DNA of 64,000 bases from Pseudomonas sp. MWU15-20650 (GCF_023242475.1 NZ_JALJFG010000003.1:124001-188000), one strand, 5' to 3'. Shown: positions 9,725 to 21,478, counted from the first letter of the stretch. Numbers and translations are program-made. The notes: generated by a model not told the origin, from the sequence alone.

Positions 9725-10246
9725 ATGGTTGATTCTTACGACGACTCCCTCGATGGGGAGAAAAGCAAAACCCAGGTCAAACGCGAGCTGCATGCGCTGG
9801 TTGACCTCGGCGAGCGCCTTACAACGCTCAAGCCGGACTTGATTGCAAAACTGCCACTGACCGACGAAATGCGCCGGGCTCTGGCGGATGCGCCCAAGCA
9901 CACCGCGAATATCGCGCGTAAACGGCACATCTCGTTTATCGGCAAGCTGATGCGCGACCAGGACACTGACGCCATTCTGACTCTGCTCGATCAACTGGAT
10001 GCCTCCACTCGCCAGTACAACGAACGCTTCCATAACCTGGAACGTTGGCGTGACCGCCTGATCTCGGGCGATGACGCAGTACTGGAGAAATTCGTGGTGG
10101 ACTATCCGGACGCCGATCGCCAGCAACTGCGCTCCCTGATTCGTCAGGCCCAGCACGAACTGGCGCAAAACAAGGCACCGGCTACCAGCCGTAAAATCTT
10201 CAAGTACATCCGTGAGCTGGACGAGACTCAACGCGGCCTGCGCTGA
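9725..10246 (+). CDS. darP: Ribosome biogenesis factor DarP (YjgA family, DUF615)
   Basis: DarP/YjgA associates with late 50S precursors and helps ribosome assembly. The product is about 173 residues from ATG 9725 ([17 protein letters not shown]). It is highly charged and helical; the conserved [14 protein letters not shown] and [17 protein letters not shown] segments are typical. The frame could extend to a TTG at 9710, but the ATG is more likely. It sits divergent from tldE and convergent with tldD. Confidence 0.93.
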   Translation: MVDSYDDSLDGEKSKTQVKRELHALVDLGERLTTLKPDLIAKLPLTDEMRRALADAPKHTANIARKRHISFIGKLMRDQDTDAILTLLDQLDASTRQYNERFHNLERWRDRLISGDDAVLEKFVVDYPDADRQQLRSLIRQAQHELAQNKAPATSRKIFKYIRELDETQRGLR

Positions 10247-10257
10247 TCCTCTTCCCC

Positions 10258-10278
10258 GGGTGGCGGTCTTCGCCACCC
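10258..10278. terminator. Stem-loop between convergent darP and tldD
   Basis: GGGTGGCG and CGCCACCC form an 8-bp stem with a 5-base loop in the 45-base convergent gap. No T run follows on either strand, so it may act as a weak or Rho-assisted terminator. Confidence 0.45.
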
Positions 10279-10291
10279 GAAGCTCCATGCC

Positions 10292-11734
10292 TTACGACCC
10301 CGTGCCACCCACGGTGATCGCATCAATTTTCAGGGTCGGCTGGCCGACACCCACCGGCACCGACTGCCCGTCTTTCCCGCACGTGCCCACACCACTGTCC
10401 AGTGCCAGGTCGTTGCCGACCATCGACACCTTGCTCATGGCCTCAGGCCCGTTACCAATCAACGTCGCCCCTTTGACCGGCGCGGTAATCTTGCCGTCTT
10501 CGATCAAGTACGCCTCGCTGGTGGAGAACACGAACTTGCCACTGGTGATATCCACCTGGCCACCGCCGAGGTTGGCGCAGTAGATACCGCGCTTCACAGA
10601 AGCAATGATTTCCGCCGGATCGCTTTGGCCACCCAGCATGTAGGTGTTGGTCATGCGCGGCATCGGCAGGTGTGCGTAGGACTCACGACGACCGTTACCG
10701 GTGCGTGCCACACCCATCAGGCGAGCATTGAGCTTGTCTTGCATATAGCCCTTGAGCACGCCGTTTTCGATCAGCGTGGTGCACTCGGTCGGCGTACCTT
10801 CGTCATCGACGCTCAGCGAGCCACGGCGACCGGCCAGGGTGCCGTCATCGACAATGGTGCACAGCTTGGACGCAACCCTCTCGCCCATGCGACCGCTGTA
10901 GGCGGAGCTGCCCTTACGGTTGAAGTCACCTTCCAGGCCATGGCCCACGGCCTCATGCAACAACACACCGGACCAGCCCGACCCCAATACCACCGGTAAT
11001 GTCCCCGCCGGCGCCGGGATGGCTTCCAGGTTAACCAGAGCCTGGCGCAGCGCTTCGCGGGCATAGCCCATGGCGCGGTCTTGCGCGAGGAAATAGCGGT
11101 AGTCGGTACGCCCGCCACCGCCATGGCCACCGCGTTCGCGGCGACCGTTCTGCTCGACGATCACGCTCACGTTGAAACGCACCAGCGGCCGCACATCCGC
11201 CGCCAGGCCACCGTCGGTGGACGCTACGAGGATGCGCTCCCACACACCGGCCATGCTCACGGTCACTTGCTGGATACGCGGGTCCAGCGCCCGGGTAGCG
11301 GCGTCGACACGCTTTAGCAACTCGACCTTTTCCGCGCGGCTGATCACCTCCAGTGGGTTATCCGGCGCGTACAACTGAGCCACGTCCTGGGTGCTGAATG
11401 CCTGTACCGTGCCGTTCTGGCCGGCACGGGAAATCGAACGTGCCGCCCGAGCAGCCAGGCCCAGGGCCTCCAGGGTAATCGCGTTACTGTAGGCAAAACC
11501 GGTTTTTTCACCGGATTGCGCGCGAACGCCTACACCCTGGTCAAGGTTGAAACTGCCTTCCTTGACGATGCCGTCTTCCAGCGACCAGGACTCGGAAATC
11601 TGCCCCTGGAAATACAGATCGGCGGCATCGATGCCCGGCCCGGCCAGATCGCCAAGCACGGTTTGCAAGCTTTCGATGGTCACGCCACCGGGTGCCAGGA
11701 GGTGTTCACTGACTGAGGACAACAACTCGCTCAT
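10292..11734 (-). CDS. tldD: Metalloprotease TldD
   Basis: Catalytic zinc subunit of the TldD/TldE protease. The 480-residue product has the HExxxH motif [12 protein letters not shown] (H260, E261, H265) and the C-terminal zinc-ligand region with ...[14 protein letters not shown] and GNGPEAM. The start ATG at 11734 gives [13 protein letters not shown]. The gene lies 16 bases after the nitrilase-family gene on the same strand, likely in an operon running from yhdP. Confidence 0.95.
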   Translation of the reverse strand: MSELLSSVSEHLLAPGGVTIESLQTVLGDLAGPGIDAADLYFQGQISESWSLEDGIVKEGSFNLDQGVGVRAQSGEKTGFAYSNAITLEALGLAARAARSISRAGQNGTVQAFSTQDVAQLYAPDNPLEVISRAEKVELLKRVDAATRALDPRIQQVTVSMAGVWERILVASTDGGLAADVRPLVRFNVSVIVEQNGRRERGGHGGGGRTDYRYFLAQDRAMGYAREALRQALVNLEAIPAPAGTLPVVLGSGWSGVLLHEAVGHGLEGDFNRKGSSAYSGRMGERVASKLCTIVDDGTLAGRRGSLSVDDEGTPTECTTLIENGVLKGYMQDKLNARLMGVARTGNGRRESYAHLPMPRMTNTYMLGGQSDPAEIIASVKRGIYCANLGGGQVDITSGKFVFSTSEAYLIEDGKITAPVKGATLIGNGPEAMSKVSMVGNDLALDSGVGTCGKDGQSVPVGVGQPTLKIDAITVGGTGS

Positions 11735-11750
11735 AGGTTTGGCCTTAAAT

Positions 11751-12599
11751 TCATCGTTCTGAAGCAGGTCGCTGCGCGCCCTGCGAGAAAAAGCGCCGAT
11801 GGTTCACCACCGGCATGCGCGCCCGTATCGACGCCTGTTCACTGCTATCGCGCTCGGCCAACAACACCGCTTCGCCAGAATCCTGTTGCTTCAACACTCG
11901 CCCCCAAGGATCGACAATCGCCGCATGCCCGAAGGTTTCCCGTGGGCCCGGATGCACGCCACCTTGAGCGGCCGCCAGCAGATAACACTGGGTTTCGATG
12001 GCCCGCGCCCGAATCAGCACATCCCAATGCGCGGCACCGGTCACCGCCGTAAAGGCCGAGGGTGCCGTAATCAGTTCAGCCCCCGCTGCGCGTAATTCGC
12101 TGTAAAGCTCGGGGAAGCGCAGGTCGTAGCACACCGTCAGGCCCAATCGCCCTACCGGCGTGTCCGCCACCACGACATGGTTACCGAAAGCATAGTCGTC
12201 GGATTCACGATAACGACCTCGAGCATCGGCTACGTCGACATCAAACAGGTGCAGCTTGTCGTAACGGGCGACGACTTCGCCCCGATCATCGATCAGCAGC
12301 GAGCAGGCGTTGGACTTGGCGTTCGGTTGGCCCTTGGGCGGCAGCGGCAATGTACCTGCCACTATCCATAAGGTGAGGTCGCGGGCGGTCTGTTTCAACC
12401 AGGGCAGGATCGGACCTTCCCCCTGTGCCTCGGCGCGGCCGATATCGGCGATGTCACGACGCCCCATGGCGGCGAAATTCTCCGGCAGTACCGCCAGCTT
12501 CGCACCACCCGCTGCCGCTTGCTCCAGCAGGCGTCGCGCCTGGGCCAGGTTGGCCAGCACGTCACTCTGGCTGACCATTTGAATTACCGCAAAGGACAT
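11751..12599 (-). CDS. Carbon-nitrogen hydrolase (nitrilase superfamily, Nit1/NitFhit-like)
   Basis: A 282-residue cytoplasmic amidase-like enzyme of the nitrilase superfamily. The catalytic triad is visible: Glu in [12 protein letters not shown], Lys in [11 protein letters not shown], and Cys in [12 protein letters not shown]. Relatives hydrolyse deaminated glutathione or omega-amides; the substrate here cannot be decided from sequence alone. ATG 12599 ([13 protein letters not shown]) is chosen over an upstream ATG because the family starts here. It sits between yhdP and tldD on the same strand. Confidence 0.92.
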   Translation of the reverse strand: MSFAVIQMVSQSDVLANLAQARRLLEQAAAGGAKLAVLPENFAAMGRRDIADIGRAEAQGEGPILPWLKQTARDLTLWIVAGTLPLPPKGQPNAKSNACSLLIDDRGEVVARYDKLHLFDVDVADARGRYRESDDYAFGNHVVVADTPVGRLGLTVCYDLRFPELYSELRAAGAELITAPSAFTAVTGAAHWDVLIRARAIETQCYLLAAAQGGVHPGPRETFGHAAIVDPWGRVLKQQDSGEAVLLAERDSSEQASIRARMPVVNHRRFFSQGAQRPASER

Positions 12600-12647
12600 G
12601 GGCCGACACTCCATAATAGGCATGCGGCCATGCTACTCCACAGGCTC

Positions 12648-15600
12648 TCAGTTTGGCTTTTCAAATGGCTTGTCGAAGGTGATTTTTGGATCCTTCCACG
12701 GGCCCTGCACTTTGTATTGCACGCTGGCGAAGCGCGAAACCCGATCACCAATCAATTTGTCGATCAGGAACAACGCACCACCAATGGCCGGCGCACCGAC
12801 AATCAGCGCCGCGATAGGCAGGTTGTTGGTGACCGGCAAAGTAACCAGCAGCTTGGCATCGACACGATCAGCCACCAGGTCCAGGGTGCCGTTAAGCTCC
12901 AGATTGGTCGATGGCCCGGTCATGGTAATGGGCTCACGGGTCACGAACACACCATTGCTGGCTGCCAGCAAGCCCTTGACTCGGTCGTAGCTCAAGCCTT
13001 TGCCAAGCAAGTCAGAGAAGTCCAAGCGCAAACGGCGACCGATGGAGTTGAAGTTAAGCAGGCCGAATACCCGCAACGCCTGCGCGCCCCCTTCCACTTC
13101 CACAAACTGCCCTTTACGGAATGACGCGTCCAGGCTACCGGAGAAACGCTTGGGCCCGACCCAGGCCGGCGAACCCGGCCAACGGCCATCCACGTCCAGG
13201 TGAAAGTCCTCGCTGGTCACCGTCGGCGCAAAGCCCCAACCCTTGAGGACGTCGGCAATGTTCTTGCCATCAAGTCGCCCCTTGTACCAACTGCTGCTGG
13301 CACCCGGTGCACCTTCCCAACCTCCCGCGCCCTTGAGCAACATGCCCTTGAGACCCAGGTCCAGGTTATTGAAGGCCAGGCCCTTGGCAGTTGGACGGAT
13401 CTTCAGCGACCAGCCCCCCACCAGGTCCGGCCCCTGGAAGAGTTGGTCAATGACGATGTCCAGTGCCGGTATATCCTTGGGATCGATATCAGCCAACGGG
13501 TCCGGTGCGTTCTCGTCCGCCTGTGCCGTCGGATCCACTGCCGGCAGCTTCACGTACTTCAGGTTGATCGCAATCGGTGCTCCCTTGGCGTCCGGCAGGT
13601 TTACCGTCCCCTTGGCTTGTTGGCTGTCTAGCTGCAGGCCCCAGGCAGCGGGCTTGCGATCAAGTTGCAAGCTGACCTGGTCAAACTGGGTGCCAAAACC
13701 GGTCAGTTTGCCCACCTTGAAATCAGCCCCGCTGAGCAGTTGCTTGGCACTCCCGCCCGGGTCATTGCCCGCGTAGCGGTTCACGAGTTTTTTCCACGGG
13801 TCGATGTCCAGCTCCGACAGTACGCCACGGATGCGCAGGCCCTTCGCCGCAGGCAATAAAGCACCGCCGTCGCCGAGGAACAGCTCACCGCGCCCTTCGC
13901 TGAACTTGTCGGGCGGTGCCGCAAAGGTGAAGCTCGCCAGCTCACCGTAATCAAACCAGTAGCGACGCTCGGCGCCTTGCAAGGTCATACGGAACACGCT
14001 GTCACGCCCCTGGCTGGCCGGCATACCGAACGGCGCCGGCAAGTCGACCGCGACCCCCTTCATCGTAGAGCTGACCATCAGTTGGCTATCCGCGCCATCC
14101 AGCGTCAGCTGTAATTGGTACGGTATATCACCGGACACCGGCAGCGGCTGGCTGATTTTCAACCAATCCGTGAGTCGCTTGACCGTGACCTGGCCCTTGG
14201 CGCTGATACGGGTGCTGAGATTACCCGGCTTGCCATCGGCAAAGATCTGCGCGGTGATCGGCCGCTCGAACGCCTGGGCCGAAATGTTCCGGCCACTCAG
14301 GCCCTTGGCGCTGTCGAAGCGGAAATCACCCTTGAGCTGGGTCAAGTCCAGGGTCGGCTCCGCCAATTGCAGGCGCGACTTATCAGTCTTGAAATCCACT
14401 ACGATCTTAGGCTCGGCGCCCTTGGCCAGGGGTACATCCAAGTCGATGCTGCCTTGCAGGTCGCCCTCGCCCTTCCAGCCGGCAAAGGTGGATGCAGTAC
14501 CAATGGGCGCCTCCTGGAGGATTTTCAGGCCGTCACCCAAACCGCCGGAAAACCCACCGGTGATCAGCAGATGGCTGTCCTGGCCAGCAGGCGCATGGGG
14601 AATATTGACGTAGACGTCCTTGACCTGGGTATCCAGCAATTGGCCCTTGCTGGCCAGAATGCGCACGCCACTTTCTTCGACGAACACGTCGCCATTGACC
14701 TTGCTCACATGAGGCCAGCCCGGCTGGAAGGCAAGCTCGGCGTCATGCACCTTGAAGAACAGGCTGATATTGCGCGAAGCCGGCAACGCGTCGTGGTTCA
14801 GTGAGCCTTGATACTGGAAGAAACCCTGATCAACCGCGCCTTTGAGGATCGCAGTGCGTAACCACTCATCCAACGACGGGCTCAACACCGCCGGTAAATA
14901 CTTGGGTGTGAAACGCCCATCACCATCGACCATGCCGACCCGCAGGTCCATGTAGTCTTCCTGGCTGTGGTCGAAGTGCAGGCGAATCAGGAAGTCCGCA
15001 GCGACCTTGCCCTCTTCGCCCAGCACCTTGATATACGGGGCTATCAGGGTGAAGCCTTCTTTGTCCAGCGTCCACGTCAGGCGTGCATTGGCCTGGATGT
15101 ACTGCCAGGGCTTGGCGAAGATCGGGAACAGGTGCAGGGAAAAGTCCTTGCTGTCCATGCGCAACTCGCCATGCCCCAAGTCGCCGCTGATACTGCCGGA
15201 CACGTTACGTGCGGCAGGTGCGCCGAAATAGGCATCAAACCCGATGCGCTCAAGGTTGGCGGCAAAGCTGAGTTTTTGGTCGGTGGTGTCTTGTGGCCGC
15301 AAGTCCACCAGCACATTGCGCAACAGGCCGGTGGCCTTCAAATGCTCAAGGGCCGTGGCGAAACCTTCGGGTAATGGCGCCAAGGCATTCAGCAGCGGTG
15401 TGATAGGGGTCAGGTCGAGACGATCGGCCTGCAGCTTCCACACTTCCAGGTCTTTATCGGTAGCCAGGCTTTGCTGCAATTGCAGGCGTGATTCCCAGCG
15501 GGTTTCCCCAATGTTCAGCGCCAGCGTATCAAACAGCACCTGGAGGCCACCCTCGCGACGTTGCAGATAAGCCGTCAGGGCGAGGTTCTCGAGGTGCACG

Positions 15601-16463
15601 GGCTTGCGGTCAGCGTAACTGCCCTTCACTTGCGGCGAATTGAGGCGCACCGCAGCACTTTGCACAGTGCCTTTGGCCCAACTGAGCCAAAACTCACCAC
15701 CGGCCTTGAACTGCGTAAGCTTCCATTGCTGGGTCAGCTTGGCGGGGATCCACTTGGCCCAGTCGCTTTGAGGGAGGCTCAGGTAAGCCTCGACTTCAGC
15801 GTCTTTCCATTGTTCGGCGCGCATGCGGCTACGCAGGCTTAAGGCAAGCGGCTGGCCGTCAGGCAGGGTCAGGCGGGCGTCCAGGCGTTGGTGGGTCATG
15901 CCGGTGTGCAGGCTCAAGCCCACATAAGTCAGGGCCAGTGGCTCCTGGCCGAACGGTTGCACGGTGACCTGGCTGTCCAGCAACGACACACGCTTGACCA
16001 TTTGCATGCGTGTCAGCAACTGTTGCGGGTCCAATGACTGGTCATCCTGAACCGGCAGACCTTGCACCACCCAATGGCCGTCTTTGTCTTCCTTGACGCT
16101 CAGTTGCAGGCCACTGACTTCCAGGTGGGCGATGCGTACTTCTCGGGCCATCAAACTGGCCCAGATGTCCGGCACCACTTCGACCTGGTCCAGGCTCAAG
16201 GCACTGCTGCCCTCGCCGAGTATCACGTCGTGGGCCAACAACACCGGCGCAAAGCCGCTCCAACGCCCTTCAAGGCTGCCGATATGCAGGGGCATATCCA
16301 CAGCAGCCTGGGCCTTGGCCTCGACCTCGGCACGGTACTCAGCCACCAGCGGGGCCAATTCACGACCCAGGCTCACGTACACCGCCGCCAATACCAGCAG
16401 CAACGCACACAGGCCCAGGCACCAACGGGTCAAAGCGGCAAAAAAGCGTGTCAGACGCTCCAT
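12648..16463 (-). CDS. yhdP: YhdP, AsmA-like inner-membrane protein
   Basis: YhdP belongs to the AsmA-like repeating beta-groove proteins that bridge the envelope and move phospholipids to the outer membrane. The 1271-residue product has one N-terminal membrane helix (about residues 13-30, WCLGLCALLLVLAAVYVSL) with the rest in the periplasm, rich in beta-strand and low in Cys. The length matches the family. It lies downstream of rng on the same strand, with a 76-base gap, as in many gammaproteobacteria. Confidence 0.94.
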   Translation of the reverse strand: MERLTRFFAALTRWCLGLCALLLVLAAVYVSLGRELAPLVAEYRAEVEAKAQAAVDMPLHIGSLEGRWSGFAPVLLAHDVILGEGSSALSLDQVEVVPDIWASLMAREVRIAHLEVSGLQLSVKEDKDGHWVVQGLPVQDDQSLDPQQLLTRMQMVKRVSLLDSQVTVQPFGQEPLALTYVGLSLHTGMTHQRLDARLTLPDGQPLALSLRSRMRAEQWKDAEVEAYLSLPQSDWAKWIPAKLTQQWKLTQFKAGGEFWLSWAKGTVQSAAVRLNSPQVKGSYADRKPVHLENLALTAYLQRREGGLQVLFDTLALNIGETRWESRLQLQQSLATDKDLEVWKLQADRLDLTPITPLLNALAPLPEGFATALEHLKATGLLRNVLVDLRPQDTTDQKLSFAANLERIGFDAYFGAPAARNVSGSISGDLGHGELRMDSKDFSLHLFPIFAKPWQYIQANARLTWTLDKEGFTLIAPYIKVLGEEGKVAADFLIRLHFDHSQEDYMDLRVGMVDGDGRFTPKYLPAVLSPSLDEWLRTAILKGAVDQGFFQYQGSLNHDALPASRNISLFFKVHDAELAFQPGWPHVSKVNGDVFVEESGVRILASKGQLLDTQVKDVYVNIPHAPAGQDSHLLITGGFSGGLGDGLKILQEAPIGTASTFAGWKGEGDLQGSIDLDVPLAKGAEPKIVVDFKTDKSRLQLAEPTLDLTQLKGDFRFDSAKGLSGRNISAQAFERPITAQIFADGKPGNLSTRISAKGQVTVKRLTDWLKISQPLPVSGDIPYQLQLTLDGADSQLMVSSTMKGVAVDLPAPFGMPASQGRDSVFRMTLQGAERRYWFDYGELASFTFAAPPDKFSEGRGELFLGDGGALLPAAKGLRIRGVLSELDIDPWKKLVNRYAGNDPGGSAKQLLSGADFKVGKLTGFGTQFDQVSLQLDRKPAAWGLQLDSQQAKGTVNLPDAKGAPIAINLKYVKLPAVDPTAQADENAPDPLADIDPKDIPALDIVIDQLFQGPDLVGGWSLKIRPTAKGLAFNNLDLGLKGMLLKGAGGWEGAPGASSSWYKGRLDGKNIADVLKGWGFAPTVTSEDFHLDVDGRWPGSPAWVGPKRFSGSLDASFRKGQFVEVEGGAQALRVFGLLNFNSIGRRLRLDFSDLLGKGLSYDRVKGLLAASNGVFVTREPITMTGPSTNLELNGTLDLVADRVDAKLLVTLPVTNNLPIAALIVGAPAIGGALFLIDKLIGDRVSRFASVQYKVQGPWKDPKITFDKPFEKPN

Positions 16464-16539
16464 GTCAGGCGACCCTCAAGGCAGTAGTCGGACGGCAGAT
16501 CAAGGTCTGTCGGTCTCGTAAAAGGAAAGCGAATGGGGA

Positions 16540-17997
16540 TCAGAGCAGCACCACGTCGTATTGTTCCTGCGAATACATGGTTTCGACCTGGAAGCGAATC
16601 GTGCGACCGATAAAACCCTCCAGCTCAGCGACGTTACCAGACTCCTCATCCAGCAGCCGATCGACGACTTTCTGGTTGGCGAGCACTCTATAACCCTCGG
16701 CCTGGTAGGCGCGCGCCTCGCGCAGGATCTCGCGGAAGATCTCATAGCAAACGGTTTCCGGAGTCTTCAATTTACCGCGCCCCTGGCAACTGCTGCACGG
16801 TTCGCACAGCACCTGCTCCAGGCTTTCACGAGTGCGCTTGCGGGTCATCTGCACCAGGCCCAACTCGGTGATACCGATGATATTGGTCTTGGCGTGGTCA
16901 CGCTCCAGCTGCTTCTCGAGGGTACGCAGCACCTGGCGCTGGTGCTCTTCGTCTTCCATATCGATGAAGTCGATGATGATGATGCCGCCCAGGTTGCGCA
17001 GGCGCAGTTGGCGCGCGATCGCCGTAGCGGCTTCAAGGTTGGTCTTGAAAATGGTCTCTTCAAGGTTGCGATGGCCCACAAAGGCGCCAGTGTTGACATC
17101 GATGGTGGTCATGGCTTCCGCCGGGTCCACGACCAGATAGCCGCCGGACTTGAGCGGCACCTTGCGATCCAGGGCTTTCTGGATTTCGTCTTCGACGCCA
17201 TACAGGTCAAAGATCGGCCGCTCGCCGGGGTAATGTTCCAGACGATCGGCAATTTCCGGCATCAGCTCGGCAACAAATTGCGTGGTGCGCTGGAACGTTT
17301 CCCGCGAGTCAATGCGGATTTTTTCGATCTTCGGGCTGACCAGATCGCGCAGCGTACGCAACGCCAGGCCGAGGTCTTCATAAATGACGCTCGGTGCGCC
17401 AATGGTCTTGATCTGCGCACCGATCTGGTCCCACAGGCGCCGCAGGTAGCGGATGTCCATGAGGATTTCATCGGCACCAGCGCCTTCAGCGGCAGTGCGC
17501 AGGATAAACCCGCCCGCCTCCTTGATGCCTTCGGCGGCCACGCAGTCGCTGACCACCTTCTTGAGGCGCTCGCGCTCGGCTTCGTCCTCGATCTTCAGGG
17601 AAATACCGACATGGGCAGTGCGTGGCATGTAAACCAGATACCGCGAGGGAATCGACAGCTGGGTGGTCAGCCGGGCGCCTTTGGAACCGATGGGGTCCTT
17701 GGTGACTTGCACCACCAGGCTCTGCCCTTCATGTACCAGCGCGCTGATGCTTTCCACCGCCGGGCCTTCACGCATGGAGATTTCCGATGCATGGATAAAG
17801 GCGGCACGGTCCAGGCCGATGTCGACGAATGCCGCCTGCATCCCTGGCAATACACGCACCACCTTGCCTTTGTAGATATTGCCGACGATCCCGCGCTTCT
17901 GGGTACGCTCGACGTGCACTTCTTGTAGAACACCGTTCTCTACCACCGCCACGCGCGATTCCATCGGCGTGATATTGATCAGAATCTCTTCACTCAT
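16540..17997 (-). CDS. rng: Ribonuclease G
   Basis: RNase G is an endoribonuclease that matures 16S rRNA 5' ends and degrades some mRNAs. The product is 485 residues from ATG 17997 (MSEEILINITPMESRVAV), the normal RNase G length without the long RNase E scaffold. Visible are the S1 region (KGIVGNIYKGKVVRVLPGMQ-like segment), the metal-binding aspartates in TIDVNTGAFVG and IIIDFIDMEDEEHQ, and the Zn-link cysteines CEPCSSCQGRG. It lies between maf and yhdP on the minus strand. Confidence 0.96.
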   Translation of the reverse strand: MSEEILINITPMESRVAVVENGVLQEVHVERTQKRGIVGNIYKGKVVRVLPGMQAAFVDIGLDRAAFIHASEISMREGPAVESISALVHEGQSLVVQVTKDPIGSKGARLTTQLSIPSRYLVYMPRTAHVGISLKIEDEAERERLKKVVSDCVAAEGIKEAGGFILRTAAEGAGADEILMDIRYLRRLWDQIGAQIKTIGAPSVIYEDLGLALRTLRDLVSPKIEKIRIDSRETFQRTTQFVAELMPEIADRLEHYPGERPIFDLYGVEDEIQKALDRKVPLKSGGYLVVDPAEAMTTIDVNTGAFVGHRNLEETIFKTNLEAATAIARQLRLRNLGGIIIIDFIDMEDEEHQRQVLRTLEKQLERDHAKTNIIGITELGLVQMTRKRTRESLEQVLCEPCSSCQGRGKLKTPETVCYEIFREILREARAYQAEGYRVLANQKVVDRLLDEESGNVAELEGFIGRTIRFQVETMYSQEQYDVVLL

Positions 17998-18067
17998 GGC
18001 TGGGTCTCGTTCAGGCGTTTTCACAATAGTGACCGGTCGCTTAAGGCTTGGCGCTGGAATAGGGCGT

Positions 18068-18664
18068 TCAGCGCACGGTAAGGTTTTGCCAACAGGGTAT
18101 GCCGAATTGGCCGAGCAGTTGCGCGGTTTCGCACACCGGCAGGCCAACTACGCCGGAATAGCTGCCATTAAGCCCGGCGACAAACACCGAACCCAACCCC
18201 TGGATAGCATAGCCGCCCGCCTTGTCCTGCGGTTCGCCACTGTGCCAGTAGGTTGTAGCCTCCTCGACAGAAATACCGCGAAAACGTACACGACTGCTTA
18301 CACATTGAGTTTCGCAGCGCGCACCGTCGGTGAGGGCAATAGCGGTGAGGACTTCATGTTCACGCCCTGCCAAGGCCATCAACATCGCCAAGGCATCGGC
18401 CTGGTCCACGGGTTTTCCGAGGATCTGACCCTCGACGATCACAGCCGTGTCGGCGCCCAGCACGCAGGCGCCCGCCGTACATTCAAGCGCAGCAAAACCC
18501 GCTGTGGCCTTGCCGCGCGCGAGGCGCTCGACATAGGCAACAGCGGATTCATTTGTAAGAGGGGTTTCATCAATAGCGGCGCTGACAGCGGTGAAGGGCA
18601 CACCGATCTGCATCAACAGCTCACGTCGCCTCGCAGAACCCGAGGCCAGATAAAGCGAATTCAT
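18068..18664 (-). CDS. maf: Maf-family nucleoside triphosphate pyrophosphatase
   Basis: Maf proteins hydrolyse non-canonical or selected nucleoside triphosphates (dTTP/UTP type) to monophosphates as a house-cleaning step. The product is 198 residues from ATG 18664 ([16 protein letters not shown]); the start matches the family's N-terminal LASxSxRR motif. The catalytic [18 protein letters not shown] segment is present. It lies between mreD and rng, the conserved gammaproteobacterial order. Confidence 0.95.
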   Translation of the reverse strand: MNSLYLASGSARRRELLMQIGVPFTAVSAAIDETPLTNESAVAYVERLARGKATAGFAALECTAGACVLGADTAVIVEGQILGKPVDQADALAMLMALAGREHEVLTAIALTDGARCETQCVSSRVRFRGISVEEATTYWHSGEPQDKAGGYAIQGLGSVFVAGLNGSYSGVVGLPVCETAQLLGQFGIPCWQNLTVR

Positions 18665-18715
18665 TGCAGCCTCTCCCTGTAGAGTTCGATAACCAGGCAG
18701 AGCCTCGCAATCCAT

Positions 18716-19204
18716 TCAATTGATTTTATAGCGACGACGTAACCCACGCAGGCCGAAACTGACCCAAGGCCACAACAATGCACTGACCAGGGCCGGTAAT
18801 ACCAACGCCAGGGTTGGCTGGCGATTGCCGGTCAAGGCACTGAGCCACAACTGCACCAACTGCGCCAGGCCGAAGATCACCAGGATCACCAGGCACTGCT
18901 GCCACATCGGGAACATGCGCAAACGTTGCTGCAGCGACAACACCAGGAAGGTGATCAGGGTCAGGATCAACGCGTTCTGGCCCAACAAGGTGCCATACAG
19001 CACATCTTCCGCCAAGCCCAGGCACATCGCGGTGACCATGCCCACCTTGTGCGGCAGGTTCAACGACCAGAATGCCAACAGCAAGGCCAGCCATAGCGGG
19101 CGCAAGATTTCCATGAATTGCGGCAGTGGCGAAACGCTGAGCAACAAGCCGATGGCAAAGGTCAGCCAGACGATCCAGCCGTTGCGCGAATGAGTACCGG
19201 CCAT
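18716..19204 (-). CDS. mreD: Rod shape-determining protein MreD
   Basis: MreD is a small integral membrane partner of MreC in the elongasome that guides lateral cell-wall synthesis. The 162-residue product is strongly hydrophobic with about five membrane helices. The start codon overlaps the mreC stop by one base (TAATG), indicating translational coupling. Confidence 0.94.
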   Translation of the reverse strand: MAGTHSRNGWIVWLTFAIGLLLSVSPLPQFMEILRPLWLALLLAFWSLNLPHKVGMVTAMCLGLAEDVLYGTLLGQNALILTLITFLVLSLQQRLRMFPMWQQCLVILVIFGLAQLVQLWLSALTGNRQPTLALVLPALVSALLWPWVSFGLRGLRRRYKIN

Positions 19205-20289
19205 TATTCCTCCCTCTGCCGCGTGGTTGCCGGGGTCGTGGCCGCAGGCGTGGTGGCAGCGGGTTTAGCCGCTGGCTTGGCCGCACGGGCACTACGGGCG
19301 GCGGGCTTGACCGGTGTTGCCACTGGCGCTGCCGGGGTTGCCGGCGGTGCAGGTGGCCCTACAAAGGCCGGTTTCGGCACCGTGGCAGGAATGACCGGCG
19401 CAGTGCCGTTCTGCTTGTCTTCCGCTTCCTGGGCCTGCGCTGCGTCGTTGGCGCGCTCTTCCGGGGTGCGGTTGTCGCTGAATACCAACAGCAGGTAGCG
19501 GCTGCGGTTCAACGCTGCCGTCGGCACGGCACGCACGATAGCGAACGGTTGGCCGGAGTCATGGATCACTTCCTTGACCGTCGCCACCGGGTAGCCCGCC
19601 GGGAAGCGCTGGCCCAGGCCGGAGCTGACCAGCAGGTCGCCCTCTTTGATGTCGGCCGTGTCGGCCACGTGCCGCAACTCCAGGCGCTCCGGATTACCGG
19701 TGCCGCTGGCAATCGCACGCAAGCCGTTGCGGTTGACCTGCACCGGAATGCTATGGGTCGTGTCTGTCAGCAACAGGACGCGCGAGGTGTAGGGCATCAG
19801 CTCAACCACCTGGCCCATCAGGCCACGGGCATCGAGTACCGGCTGGCCAAGCACCACCCCGTCGCGCTCACCCTTGTTGATGATGATGCGATGCGTAAAG
19901 GGGTTGGGGTCCATGCCGATCAACTCGGCCACTTCGACCTTTTCATTGACCAGTGCGGAGGAGTTGAGCAACTCGCGCAGCCGAACGTTCTGCTCGGTGA
20001 GGGCCGCAAGCTTTTGCATGCGCCCCTGCAACAGCAGGTTCTCAGTCTTGAGTTTTTCGTTCTCGGCGACCAGCTCTGTGCGGCTGCCGAATTGGCTGGC
20101 CACGCCCTGGTAGAGACGTTGCGGCAGGTCGGTGATCCAGTAGGTCTGCATCAACACCAGCGACATCTGGCTACGCACGGGCTTGAGCAGTGCAAAGCGG
20201 GCATCGACCACCATCAGCGCGACCGAAAGCACGACCAGCACCAATAAGCGCACGCCCAATGAGGGGCCTTTGGCGAAAAGCGGTTTAAT
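19204..20289 (-). CDS. mreC: Cell shape-determining protein MreC (probable ATT start)
   Basis: MreC is a bitopic inner-membrane protein linking cytoplasmic MreB to periplasmic wall synthases. It has an N-terminal helix (VRLLVLVVLSVALMVVDARF), a coiled coil, the beta-domain, and a Pro/Ala-rich C-terminal tail ending in repeats of PAA/KPA. No ATG starts the frame. TTG 20259 is the first conventional start, but upstream codons encode KPLFAKGPSL, matching the E. coli MreC N-terminus MKPIFSRGPSL; the aligned first codon is ATT at 20289, preceded by GGAGGAG at 20294-20300. I therefore place the start at ATT (361 residues). A short frame overlaps this codon. Confidence 0.85.
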   Translation of the reverse strand: MKPLFAKGPSLGVRLLVLVVLSVALMVVDARFALLKPVRSQMSLVLMQTYWITDLPQRLYQGVASQFGSRTELVAENEKLKTENLLLQGRMQKLAALTEQNVRLRELLNSSALVNEKVEVAELIGMDPNPFTHRIIINKGERDGVVLGQPVLDARGLMGQVVELMPYTSRVLLLTDTTHSIPVQVNRNGLRAIASGTGNPERLELRHVADTADIKEGDLLVSSGLGQRFPAGYPVATVKEVIHDSGQPFAIVRAVPTAALNRSRYLLLVFSDNRTPEERANDAAQAQEAEDKQNGTAPVIPATVPKPAFVGPPAPPATPAAPVATPVKPAARSARAAKPAAKPAATTPAATTPATTRQREE

Positions 20290-20326
20290 AGGCCGCTCCT
20301 CCCAGGCAAATGTTCTCTTTATTCAT
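20285..20326 (-). CDS. 13-codon upstream frame overlapping the mreC start
   Basis: ATG 20326 opens a frame MNKENICLGGAAY that contains the mreC ribosome binding site and stops at a TAA that overlaps the ATT start of mreC (ATTAA). No clear ribosome binding site precedes it, so expression is uncertain. If translated it would couple mreC initiation to termination of this leader peptide. Confidence 0.35.
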   Translation of the reverse strand: MNKENICLGGAAY

Positions 20327-20428
20327 ACGGCATCAAACCGGCCTGGATGCAGATTGAAGAAGATAAACGCCAACAGGCAGCACTGCAAAGTGCTGCCTGC
20401 CGACGACGCATGAACCATCCAGGCAATC

Positions 20429-21478
<1,050 letters not shown>

